From: Bacillota bacterium
GTDB taxonomy: Bacteria > Bacillota > Clostridia > Peptostreptococcales > Anaerovoracaceae
Direction of reading: 5' to 3'
NCBI GenBank assembly: GCA_016287035.1
Contig: JAEEVI010000084.1
Coordinates: 1 to 7,669, forward strand
DNA: 7,669 nucleotides
Under the pieces are notes generated by a model. It ran no database searches. It was not told the DNA's origin and saw only the letters and a program-made list of their open reading frames with translations. Position numbers and translations under genes: made by a program. Below are positions 1 to 6,064 of this stretch, one piece after another. Each line of letters begins with the position of its first letter. Position 1 is the first letter of the stretch.

Positions 1-111
1 CCCGTTGAGGAACAGGCGTATGTCGCGCCACCTGTCGGAGCTCCGGGCCCTTCTGACCGTATTCTTGATGTTTTCTTTTCCGATGCGGAGATGTCTTCTT
101 TGCGTTGCCAT
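1..111 (-). CDS. Unrecognised protein, N-terminal 37 codons only
   Basis: An ATG at 111-109 opens a frame that stays open to the window edge, so only the first 37 residues are visible. The start is supported by a good ribosome binding site (GAGGG at 122-118, 6 nt upstream) and by a perfect TATAAT at 150-145, about 35 bp upstream. The peptide begins MATQRRHLRIGKENIK and is basic, with many Arg and Lys and no hydrophobic stretch, so it looks cytoplasmic and perhaps nucleic-acid binding. I do not recognise the family and propose no function. It has the same orientation as the tRNA and the operon to its right but is separated from them by about 690 bp of repeats, so it probably has its own promoter. 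The fragment is too short to rule out a chance frame; the case rests mainly on the upstream signals. Confidence 0.55.
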   Translation of the reverse strand, partial: MATQRRHLRIGKENIKNTVRRARSSDRWRDIRLFLNG

Positions 112-117
112 GTAATG

Positions 118-150
118 CCCTCGATGTAGGATTGATAATAATTTATTATA
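118..150 (-). promoter_or_regulatory. Promoter -10 and RBS for the left-edge gene, with AT palindrome
   Basis: On the minus strand a perfect TATAAT lies at 150-145. It overlaps a perfect 7-bp inverted repeat with a one-base centre (ATAATAA / TTATTAT, 135-149), which could be an operator or simply AT-rich promoter DNA. No convincing -35 hexamer lies 16-18 bp upstream; that position is occupied by the palindrome CGTGCACG (167-174). The ribosome binding site GAGGG is at 122-118. The promoter call is good on the -10 and on context; an operator function is inference. Confidence 0.5.
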
Positions 151-185
151 CACCGCATTCGGGTTTCGTGCACGGAAAAAAGGAC

Positions 186-275
186 GCCGGAAAACGCCGC
201 CTCGCATGCCGAAACCGCCGCCGCGCACGCTGAAACCGCCGCCGCGCACGCCGAAGACCGCCACCTCCGCCGCAT
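186..275. repeat. Degenerate 21-bp GC-rich tandem repeat
   Basis: Two almost identical 21-bp units sit head to tail at 208-228 and 229-249, differing at one base (GCCGAAACC versus GCTGAAACC). They are flanked by more degraded copies at 186-207 and 250-275. Read on the plus strand they would encode a Lys-Pro-Pro-Pro-Arg-Thr heptad, but the enclosing frame has no ribosome binding site and runs on through unrelated hairpins and terminators, so I treat it as non-coding. No function is apparent. Confidence 0.65.
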
Positions 276-307
276 ACTTTGCGCCGCGGTACCTCGAGCG
301 CAGCCGT

Positions 308-594
308 TATAGACAGCAAGCGCCCGAAAATTCGTTTTTGTCCATAATTCCGCCGTTTCCCGCCATTTCGGCGCTGTTATTCCGTCCTATCGCGTCAAAT
401 ATGGACAATTCGGCCTGCTTTACGGCGAACTGTCCATATTCAGCGCCTGCGGTATCCCATTTTGCGGCCGTAATTCCATTGATCGGCGCGTTTCGAGAGA
501 TATATGGACAAATGGCAGAAAGTATCGGGTATTTGTCTATAAAATGGCGTCCTTTTAAGGACAGTTCGGCTTCAAAACCGCACTTTTGTCCATA
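308..594. repeat. Array of four 39-bp inverted-repeat hairpins of identical geometry
   Basis: Four inverted repeats lie at 308-346, 400-438, 503-541 and 556-594. Each has a 9-bp left arm resembling TATGGACAA and a right arm resembling TTGTCCATA, and the arms are always separated by exactly 21 bp. Observed left arms are TATAGACAG, TATGGACAA, TATGGACAA and TAAGGACAG. Right arms are TTGTCCATA, CTGTCCATA, TTGTCTATA and TTGTCCATA. Copy 2 pairs further inward (TTCG with CGAA, then CC with GG) and outward (AA with TT). Copies 2 and 4 also share flanking and inner sequence (GTTCGGC or ATTCGGC after the left arm; TTCAG after the right arm). Starts are 92, 103 and 53 bp apart, so this is not a simple tandem repeat. 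It may be a set of protein-binding sites, a structured RNA or a REP/MITE-like element; the sequence does not say which. The surrounding DNA holds no convincing gene. Confidence 0.75.
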
Positions 595-634
595 TTCAGA
601 GGATTCGGCAACGGAGAAGCAGGATCGGACGCTC

Positions 635-800
635 GATCCGAGCAAGACCGGATCGCCTTGCGGGGCAGCCGGTCTGCGCAGGAATAAAACAGGACCGCCC
701 TTGCGAGGCATCCGGTCCGCGCAAGAATAAAACAGGACCGCCCTTGCGGGGCAGCCGGTCCACGCAAGAATAAAACAGGACCGCCCTTGCGGGGCGGTCC
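635..800 (-). repeat. 43-bp tandem array of terminator-like units behind tRNA-Thr
   Basis: The unit repeats with a strict 43-bp period (units begin at 678, 721 and 764 on the plus strand) and a decayed copy covers about 635-677. Read on the minus strand, each unit is a GC-rich hairpin with loop CGCAA followed by TGTTTTATTC. Hairpins lie at 778-800 (perfect), 735-761 and 692-718 (same outer stem plus a small bulge) and 646-674 (decayed, no T-tract). A further small inverted repeat, GGATCG/CGATCC at 622-639, may be an older remnant. All face the same way as the tRNA, so the array looks like amplification of the tRNA terminator. Confidence 0.85.
768..800 (-). terminator. Intrinsic terminator of tRNA-Thr
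   Basis: One base after the encoded CCA end of the tRNA, the minus strand forms a perfect 9-bp stem, GGACCGCCC / GGGCGGTCC, with the five-base loop CGCAA (778-800). TGTTTTATTC follows at 777-768. This is a textbook rho-independent terminator and the only copy in the array with an uninterrupted stem. Confidence 0.9.
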
Positions 801-801
801 A

Positions 802-877
802 TGGAGCTACCGGCCGGATTCGAACCGGCGACCTGCTGATTACGAATCAGCTGCTCTACCAGCTGAGCCACGGTAGC
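802..877 (-). tRNA. tRNA-Thr (anticodon CGT)
   Basis: A complete cloverleaf of 76 nt can be folded on the minus strand. The acceptor stem GCTACCG pairs perfectly with CGGTAGC. The D arm is GCTC/GAGC with a loop containing TGG. The anticodon stem GCTGA/TCAGC carries the loop TTCGTAA, giving anticodon CGT, which reads the Thr codon ACG. The T arm is GCCGG/CCGGC with loop TTCGAAT. The discriminator base is T, and the CCA end is encoded in the gene (804-802). It is a single tRNA rather than part of a cluster, with its own likely promoter upstream and a strong terminator directly behind. A CGT-reading tRNA suits the high GC content of the genome, where ACG codons should be frequent. Confidence 0.97.
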
Positions 878-929
878 ACGCTGCTGCCTTACGGACGGCC
901 GAAACAGCCCGGTCGGGCGCAACACGGAT

Positions 930-958
930 ATATTAGCACAAAGTTTTTCCGCGCGCAA
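930..958 (-). promoter_or_regulatory. Probable promoter of tRNA-Thr
   Basis: On the minus strand TTGCGC (958-953) and TAATAT (935-930) are separated by exactly 17 bp. A start near 923 would give a 5' leader of about 45 nt, which contains a small GCCCG/CGGGC hairpin (918-907) and would be processed away. The -10 is close to consensus; the -35 matches only in its TTG. Read-through from the CDF gene upstream is the alternative. Confidence 0.5.
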
Positions 959-997
959 TCAAATGATGGAAGCATTTTCAAGTATTTTTGAAAGCGC

Positions 998-1066
998 GGG
1001 GCGGGCCGGGCGCAGGCGGGACTGCAGGGACGCGGGGCGGGGCAGAGAGCCGCGGGCGGGGCGGGG
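998..1066 (+). other. G-tract-rich stretch after the CDF stop codon
   Basis: Immediately downstream of the CDF gene the plus strand carries clustered G-runs. At 998-1020 four runs of three or four G are separated by loops of 1, 2 and 7 bases, which satisfies the usual quadruplex pattern. A second cluster of five runs lies at 1034-1066, with one longer 11-base loop. The corresponding minus-strand transcript would be C-rich. I see no hairpin plus T-tract terminator for the CDF gene here, so a C-rich Rho-dependent stop is possible but unproven. Confidence 0.45.
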
Positions 1067-1069
1067 CGC

Positions 1070-2221
1070 TCAGATGTCGGTGACGTCGATGTCGGGGGCG
1101 ATGACGAACGTGTAGTCCGGGAAGCGCGAGGACAGTTCCGCGTAAAGGATCATCAGGCCCTCCCTGGCGCTTATGTCGAAGCTCATCACGACGTCGAAGC
1201 GGACGGACTTCGCCTCAGCGTCCATGTGGAAGCCGTGGAGCTGCAGCGCCCAGTCGTGCGCGAGGACGAGCTCGCGGATCTCGTCGCGCATCCTGCAGAC
1301 GTCTTCATCCTTCGTATTGTAGGAATAGACGCCGATGCCTGTCATTACGACGCCCGTCTTCTTGTACACCTCGACCTGCAGGCGGCGGGTGAGGACGTCG
1401 ACCTCGTCGACGGTCATCGTGTCGGGCAGCTCGATATGCACGGAACCGAAGTCCTTGTCGGGTCCGTAGTTGTTGAGGAACAGGTCGTACGCGCCGCGTA
1501 CCTGAGGCTCTTCGTTGATGATCGCCTTGATCTCGCGGACCAGCTCAGCGCTCGCGCGGTGACCGATTATGTCGTCGAGCGTCTCGATCATCAGCTCGAT
1601 GCCGGACTTGATGATGAACAGCGCGATGACGACGCCGACCCAGGCTTCCAGAGAAAGGCCGGTGAGGATGAATATGACCGCGGACGCGAATACGGAAAGC
1701 GAGAGGATCGCGTCGAAGAACGCGTCCTCCCCGGACGCCTCGAGCGCTCCGGAGTTCGCCTTTACGCCCTGCGCCTTTACGTACCTTCCGAGGAAGAATT
1801 TCACGACGACGGCCGCGCCGATAATGACGAGCGATACGGCCGTATATTCCGCGGGCTCGGGATGTATGATCTTCTTGACCGACTCGACGGCCGCGGTTAT
1901 GCCGGCGTAAAGGACGATCGCGGAGACGATCATCGCGCTCAGGTATTCCGCGCGCCCGTGACCGAGCGGATGCTTCTTGTCGGGACGGCGGCCGGCGAAC
2001 TTCGCGCCGATTATCGTGATCGCCGACGACATCGCGTCGGAAAGGTTGTTGACGGCGTCGAGTATGACGGCGATCGAGTTCGCGGCGATGCCGACGCCGG
2101 CCTTGAACGCCGCCAGAAAGACGTTCGCGCCTATGCCTATGAGGCTCGTCCTGATTATTATCTTTTCGCGGTCTGCCGCGACTGCAGCTATATCGCCGCC
2201 GTTATCCTGATATTCGCTCAT
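1070..2221 (-). CDS. Cation diffusion facilitator (CDF) efflux protein, probable Mn/Fe type
   Basis: This is a 383-residue inner-membrane metal/proton antiporter of the CDF family. The membrane domain spans roughly residues 22-215. Transmembrane helix 2 carries N58-x3-D62, helix 5 carries D166-x3-D170, and the family landmark HPLGHGRAEY lies at 84-93. Aligning from memory on the zinc transporter YiiP, where the site is D-D-H-D, gives an N-D-D-D transport site here. That pattern is associated with manganese-type CDFs such as MntE, so I infer Mn(II) (or Fe(II)) export rather than zinc. A cytoplasmic ferredoxin-like domain follows (about 216-300). A further region of about 80 residues (304-383) makes the protein longer than the usual 300, probably a second such domain as in some clostridial members. 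The ATG at 2221 is chosen because family similarity starts soon after and because an upstream start would overlap the racemase gene. Its ribosome binding site is weak (GAAGAG, distant). It is the last protein gene of the string, 38 bp after the racemase. Confidence 0.93.
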   Translation of the reverse strand: MSEYQDNGGDIAAVAADREKIIIRTSLIGIGANVFLAAFKAGVGIAANSIAVILDAVNNLSDAMSSAITIIGAKFAGRRPDKKHPLGHGRAEYLSAMIVSAIVLYAGITAAVESVKKIIHPEPAEYTAVSLVIIGAAVVVKFFLGRYVKAQGVKANSGALEASGEDAFFDAILSLSVFASAVIFILTGLSLEAWVGVVIALFIIKSGIELMIETLDDIIGHRASAELVREIKAIINEEPQVRGAYDLFLNNYGPDKDFGSVHIELPDTMTVDEVDVLTRRLQVEVYKKTGVVMTGIGVYSYNTKDEDVCRMRDEIRELVLAHDWALQLHGFHMDAEAKSVRFDVVMSFDISAREGLMILYAELSSRFPDYTFVIAPDIDVTDI

Positions 2222-2259
2222 GATGTTTTTCTCTTCAGTAGAATGCCGCCGATGCGCGG

Positions 2260-3102
2260 CTATATGTACTTTACCGGTCCGCTGATGATAAGGGACTCGC
2301 ATTCGCGCGGCGACGCGAGGACGGCCTGCGCGGCGAGGAACTCGCCGTAGGGCTGCAGCGCGCGCAGCGTGTACGTGAAAGGATAGCCGCAGGCGGGCGC
2401 CAGCGCCGCGGCCCTGCTCAGGCACGCGGAAGCGGTGCCGGAGCCGCAGGCCGTCTCGTCGAACAGCGTGCGCGCCTCCCTTACGTGCACCGTGAAGAAC
2501 AACGCCTTCGCCTCGCCGCGGACGTCCGCTCCGCCGCTTTCGGCGTCTATATCCCGCATGAACACGGCGCCGGCGGCCGGCCTCTCCATCAGCCCGAGGC
2601 GCTCCAGCGCCTCCACCGCCTCCTGCCGGCCGCCCGCGCCTTCCTTTACCGCGAAGCTTATCCCCTGCAGGTCCACGACCGTAAGATCATCCTTCTTCGT
2701 TATTATCTCCCCGAGATCACCCGGAGGCGGAAGCTCCAGCCAGACGGTCCCGTCCCGCCTTATCCCTCCGCGAACGGGAGCGTCCGCCCCCGACGTCTTC
2801 ATCTCTATCTCGCCCGGCTCGCCGCCGAGGAGCTCGAATACAGCGCAGCGCGTGGCGTTGCCGCAGAACTCTCCGCCGGCCATCTCCATCGCGCCCCCGT
2901 GCAGGAATCCGACCTGCTCTATCCGCGGATCGGCCGCCATTATCCGCTGCCCGATCTCCGTCTTCTCGGCCTGCGTGTAGACAGTCTCTCCGAGCACGAG
3001 CGCCGTCGGATTGCCCGAGGCGACGTAGCATCTGTAGTTTTCAAGGGCGCGCGCGATCCTTTCGTCCGCCGCGCCCGCGTTCGCTTTCTTCGATCCCGTC
3101 AC
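2260..3102 (-). CDS. DapF-fold amino-acid racemase/epimerase, CntK-like
   Basis: This 280-residue protein belongs to the PLP-independent two-cysteine racemase superfamily (diaminopimelate epimerase fold). The two catalytic cysteines sit in GGEFCGNATRC (C80) and ETACGSGTASAC (C219), one in each half of the pseudo-symmetric protein. These are not the usual DapF forms (MCGNGxRC and ACGTGACA). From memory they fit the staphylopine histidine racemase CntK better: CntK has NEFCGNAT, CGSGTAS and EQVGF, and this protein has EQVGF with E62 where CntK has Glu46, as well as the N-terminal SGNPTALV. I therefore infer an amino-acid racemase, possibly acting on histidine or another basic amino acid, rather than lysine-pathway DapF. 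No nicotianamine-synthase-like CntL or dehydrogenase CntM gene is in the window, so a metallophore role is not shown. The start is GTG at 3102, supported by AGGGG 5 nt upstream inside the end of the preceding gene, with a 1-bp gap. A general annotation as DapF is the main alternative. Confidence 0.85.
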   Translation of the reverse strand: MTGSKKANAGAADERIARALENYRCYVASGNPTALVLGETVYTQAEKTEIGQRIMAADPRIEQVGFLHGGAMEMAGGEFCGNATRCAVFELLGGEPGEIEMKTSGADAPVRGGIRRDGTVWLELPPPGDLGEIITKKDDLTVVDLQGISFAVKEGAGGRQEAVEALERLGLMERPAAGAVFMRDIDAESGGADVRGEAKALFFTVHVREARTLFDETACGSGTASACLSRAAALAPACGYPFTYTLRALQPYGEFLAAQAVLASPRECESLIISGPVKYI

Positions 3103-3103
3103 G

Positions 3104-3769
3104 CTATCCCCTTCCTTCGAGCACTATGCCGAGCAGCTCTTCGGGACGATCGATCTCGTAGTCCGGCTTCGCCAGACCGGCGCGCATCTCCCGCGGAAAG
3201 CAGATGCTCCAGTTGACCGCGCAGGCATCGACGCCCGCGTTGTGCGCGCACATGATATCGAAACGGCTGTCGCCCACGAACAGCGCGTCCTTCGCGTCCA
3301 CGCCGAGCTTTTCAAGACATATCAGGCACGGCTCCGGCTCGGGCTTGTGGATCTTCGTGTCCGACGCCGACACAGCCGCGCTCAGGATATCCCTCACGGG
3401 GAAGTGGTAGAACCTGTTCATCGTCGATTCCCACAGGCGGCTCGTCACGACGCCGAGCTTCACGCCCGCGCCGTGCAGCGCCTTCATCACGTCCTCGACG
3501 CCGTCGAACATGTAGATGTCCTTGTCGTTGAGCTGGCGCTGGTACTGCCTGTACACCTCGACCATGGCCTGGCTGTCGCGCCCGGGGAAATAGTACCCCA
3601 TGATCGTCTCGAGCGTCTCGCCGAAATGCGGGGTGAGCTGCGAGACGGGCACGTCCTCCTCGCCCGTTATCGCCCTGAACGTGTGCCGCCAGGAGTTTAT
3701 GATTATCTCGTTCGTATCCATTATCGTGCCGTCGAAGTCGAACAGCACGGCCTTGTACCTCGGATTCAT
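3104..3769 (-). CDS. HAD-superfamily phosphatase, PpaX-like
   Basis: This is a 221-residue soluble HAD subfamily IA phosphohydrolase with all four catalytic motifs. Motif I is DFDGTIMDT (nucleophile D11, acid/base D13). Motif II is VVTSR (T109/S110), motif III is HKPEP (K142) and motif IV is GDSRFD (D167, D171). The helical cap lies between motifs I and II. The N-terminal MDTNEIII, the YRQYQ segment in the cap and the NAGVDACAVNW end resemble PpaX, the pyrophosphatase that in Bacillus removes the PPi released by HPr kinase/phosphorylase. Phosphoglycolate phosphatase (Gph) is the close alternative, and substrate cannot be fixed from sequence. The ATG at 3769 overlaps the preceding gene's TGA by four bases (ATGA), pointing to translational coupling; AAGGA lies only 3 nt upstream. 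The length is typical for the family. Confidence 0.88.
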   Translation of the reverse strand: MNPRYKAVLFDFDGTIMDTNEIIINSWRHTFRAITGEEDVPVSQLTPHFGETLETIMGYYFPGRDSQAMVEVYRQYQRQLNDKDIYMFDGVEDVMKALHGAGVKLGVVTSRLWESTMNRFYHFPVRDILSAAVSASDTKIHKPEPEPCLICLEKLGVDAKDALFVGDSRFDIMCAHNAGVDACAVNWSICFPREMRAGLAKPDYEIDRPEELLGIVLEGRG

Positions 3770-4932
3770 CTGTCCTTTTTTTCTCTTCTGCCGAACAGCC
3801 TGACGATCAGAGGCTTCTTCTCCCCGCCGCCGGCGTGCGGATAGTCGCTGTTGAATATCTTTATCTGCCCCGAGTCGTTCAGCCGCTTCACCACTACGAT
3901 GGTGAACGGCAGAACTACGATGCCGACGGCGCCGAAGATCATGCCGCCGACGTACATGCTCAGGAGCATGAGGAGCGGATGGACGCCGACGCTGTCGCCG
4001 ACTATCAGAGGCTCTATTGTGCTGCGGATCGCGGCGACGATCAGGTACAGAACGACGAGCTTTACCGCCATCGTGACGTTGCCGTTCACTACCTCGACTA
4101 CGGCCCACGGCAGGAGGATGCCTCCTGTGCCGAGCGCCGGCATTATGTCGAACACCGCTATGACTATGGCTATCGGGACCACGTTCTTCACGCCCAGCAC
4201 GCTGAGGCCGATGAGCATCTCCGTCATCGTTATGAGCATTATCAGCCCGTACGAGCCGAGGACCTTGAGCACCGAGCCGGAGAGATACCTCTTGGCGTCT
4301 ATGGCGATCTGCTTCTTCTCGCCGTTCAGCTGCGCGAACAGGAAGTACTTTATGTCATCGTAGTCGACGGATATGAAGAACGTCGCGATGATGCAGAAGA
4401 TCGTCGCGATAAAGGTCTTGGGGACGCTCCTCACGAGGCCCTGAGCGTAGGAGAACACCCTGCCCGACAGCGTCCGCACGAGGGTGGACAGACCGTTGAG
4501 CAGCGAGTTGACGGCCGACTGCAGGTACGCGTCGCTGTCCTCGCCGAACAGCTGGAACGCGTTCTGGGAGTCGATCCAGCTGACGAGGTGCTGTATGTTG
4601 GGCTCAACGTACGAGGAATAGAGCGTCGGCAGCGTGACTGCCCAGTTCGCGACTGCCCATATCGCCCTGAATATCCCCCAGACGGCGACGGCGCCGATGA
4701 GGATGTAGAATATAAGCACCACTATTACCGCCGCCGCGTGCTTAGACACGAACGGGAGCTTCGCGAGGCGCGTCACGAGCGGGCGCAGGCACAGCGCGAC
4801 GAGCAGCGCTATCACGAAGGGCATCGCCATATATATGACGTACCTGAACAGCACGAAATATATCGCGGCGCCCAGGGCGTAATACGCGAAGTTGATCAGA
4901 AAACGCTTCTTTCTGTCGAGATCCTGCGTCAT
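3766..4932 (-). CDS. ytvI: AI-2E family membrane protein, YtvI-like
   Basis: This 388-residue polytopic membrane protein has a short cytoplasmic N-terminus and hydrophobic segments at about 12-50 and 66-100. A soluble loop follows (about 103-165), then a segment at 172-189 and a dense group of helices from about 222 to 347. The C-terminal half carries family hallmarks: FDIMPALGTGGILLPWAV (261-278), RSTIEPLIVGDSVGVHPLL (303-321) and LLSMYVGGMIFG (323-334). These match YtvI, a sporulation-associated branch of the AI-2E exporter family, better than the generic members; length agrees (YtvI is about 370 residues). What it transports is unknown. The highly charged tail is cytoplasmic by inference. 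The ATG at 4932 follows the prfB stop by 4 bp, with AAGG about 9 nt upstream. Its presence hints at a spore-forming host. Confidence 0.85.
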   Translation of the reverse strand: MTQDLDRKKRFLINFAYYALGAAIYFVLFRYVIYMAMPFVIALLVALCLRPLVTRLAKLPFVSKHAAAVIVVLIFYILIGAVAVWGIFRAIWAVANWAVTLPTLYSSYVEPNIQHLVSWIDSQNAFQLFGEDSDAYLQSAVNSLLNGLSTLVRTLSGRVFSYAQGLVRSVPKTFIATIFCIIATFFISVDYDDIKYFLFAQLNGEKKQIAIDAKRYLSGSVLKVLGSYGLIMLITMTEMLIGLSVLGVKNVVPIAIVIAVFDIMPALGTGGILLPWAVVEVVNGNVTMAVKLVVLYLIVAAIRSTIEPLIVGDSVGVHPLLMLLSMYVGGMIFGAVGIVVLPFTIVVVKRLNDSGQIKIFNSDYPHAGGGEKKPLIVRLFGRREKKDR

Positions 4933-4936
4933 TGCA

Positions 4937-6053
4937 CTAAGCCTTTCTCTCCGAAGCGAGCTGGCTGAGATACGCGTCTATGAACATGTCCAGGGAACCG
5001 TCGAGGACCGCGTTCACGTTGGAGGTCTCCGCCTCCGTGCGGTGGTCCTTGACCATCGTGTAGGGCTGCAGCACGTAGGAGCGGATCTGGCTGCCCCACG
5101 TTATCTGGCTGTGGTCTCCCGTTATCTCCGAGATCTTATCCTTATGCTCCTGCTTCGCGATCGTGTACAGCTTGGCGTACAGCATGCGCATCGCGAACTC
5201 CTTGTTCTGATGCTGGCTGCGCTCGTTCTGGCAGCTGACGACGATGCCGGTCGGCAGATGCGTTATCCTGACCGCCGAATCCGTCTTGTTAACGTGCTGC
5301 CCGCCGGCGCCCGACGATCTGTAGGTATCTATGCGCAGATCCTCCGGCGCTATGTCGACCGTTATATCCTCCGGCAGCTCCGGCACGACGTCCACCGACG
5401 TGAACGACGTCTGGCGCTTTCCGGCCGCGTTGAACGGACTGAGCCTGACGAGCCTGTGCACGCCTCTCTCCGTCTTGAGGTAGCCGTACGCGTATTCGCC
5501 CTCTATGAGGAGCGTCGCGGCCTTTATCCCGGCCTCGGTGTCCGGCTGATAGTCGACGACCGTCAGCTTGTACCCCTTCGCCTCCGCCCAGCGGCTGTAC
5601 ATGCGCAGCAGCATCTCCGCCCAGTCCTGGGCGTCGAGGCCGCCGGTGCCGGCGTGTATCGTGAGTATCGCGTTGTTCGCGTCGTACTCGTCCGTCAGCA
5701 GCGTGCGCAGATGTATCTCCTCGATGAGCTCCGTGAGCTTTTCGAAGCTTCCGCGCGCCTCCCGCGCCATCTCCTCGTCGTCCTCGGATTCGGCCATCTC
5801 GATGAAATCGGCCGTGTCGGCGAGCAGCGACTCGCACTGCCTGTAGCCTCCGAGGGAATTCTCGAGGCCCTTTTTCTGCTTGAGCGTGTTCTGCGCCCTT
5901 TCCACGTCGTCCCAGAAGCCGGGCGTCTCCAGCTCGGCGTTCAGGTCGGATATCCTGCTCTCAAGACCGTCGACGTCAAAGAGACTCTCTGAGTTTCCCC
6001 AGAGACTCCCGCGTCTTAGGAAGGGCAAGCTTTATGTCGTCCAGTAAGACCAT
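4937..6053 (-). CDS. prfB: Peptide chain release factor 2, with programmed +1 frameshift
   Basis: RF2 recognises UGA and UAA stop codons and triggers release of the finished peptide on the ribosome. Translation starts at ATG 6053-6051, 6 nt after AGGAG (6064-6060). It encodes MVLLDDIKLALPKTRESL and so on for 25 codons, then meets TGA at 5978-5976. The gene continues in the +1 frame from GAC at 5977, giving a 371-residue product ending at TAG 4939-4937. Counting across the shift places the stop-codon recognition tripeptide SPF at 205-207 and the catalytic GGQ at 250-252, exactly the E. coli RF2 numbering, which confirms the join. A single-frame reading would start wrongly at ATG 6028 and carry about 17 bogus residues. 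The gene follows secA by 11 bp, the order conserved in many Bacillota. Levels are autoregulated by the frameshift: scarce RF2 favours slipping past the UGA. Confidence 0.97.
5974..5990 (-). promoter_or_regulatory. prfB autoregulatory frameshift site
   Basis: The mRNA reads AGA GAG TCT CTT TGA C, with CTT at 5981-5979, the in-frame TGA at 5978-5976 and the following C at 5975. This is the canonical slippery CUU UGA C. The purine-rich AGAGAG (5990-5985) lies three bases before CTT, where E. coli has its internal Shine-Dalgarno AGGGGG. It is a weaker match than the E. coli stimulator, so frameshifting may depend more on slow UGA decoding. Confidence 0.95.
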
Positions 6054-6064
6054 ATTCGACTCCT

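Noticed and set aside
308..594. CRISPR array
   Set aside because: The repeats are inverted pairs with unequal spacing (92, 103, 53 bp) and divergent loops; there are no direct repeats with uniform spacers and no cas genes.
307..711. Minus-strand open frame of 134 codons across the hairpin array, containing the repeated peptide pattern EYGQ...AELS
   Set aside because: It starts inside the terminator repeats with no ribosome binding site. The peptide repeat merely reflects two hairpin copies 156 bp apart; the other copies fall in different frames, so conservation is at the DNA level.
206..730. Plus-strand open frame of 174 codons with a Pro-rich N-terminus
   Set aside because: No Shine-Dalgarno near its ATG, low-complexity start produced by the 21-bp repeat, and it runs through hairpins and terminators belonging to the other strand.
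802..877. tRNA-Thr as an integration site for a mobile element
   Set aside because: No repeat of the tRNA 3' end and no integrase or phage gene is visible in the 800 bp beyond it.
968..995. AT-rich inverted repeat (TTTTCAA / TTTGAAA) as a terminator for the CDF gene
   Set aside because: The stem is short, AT-only apart from one pair and imperfect, and no T-tract follows on the minus strand.
1226..2350. Long plus-strand open frames opposite the CDF gene, and similar ones opposite the AI-2E and prfB genes
   Set aside because: These are antisense shadows expected in GC-rich coding DNA. The minus-strand products have clear family motifs; the plus-strand ones are rich in Arg, Asp and Val with no recognisable domain.
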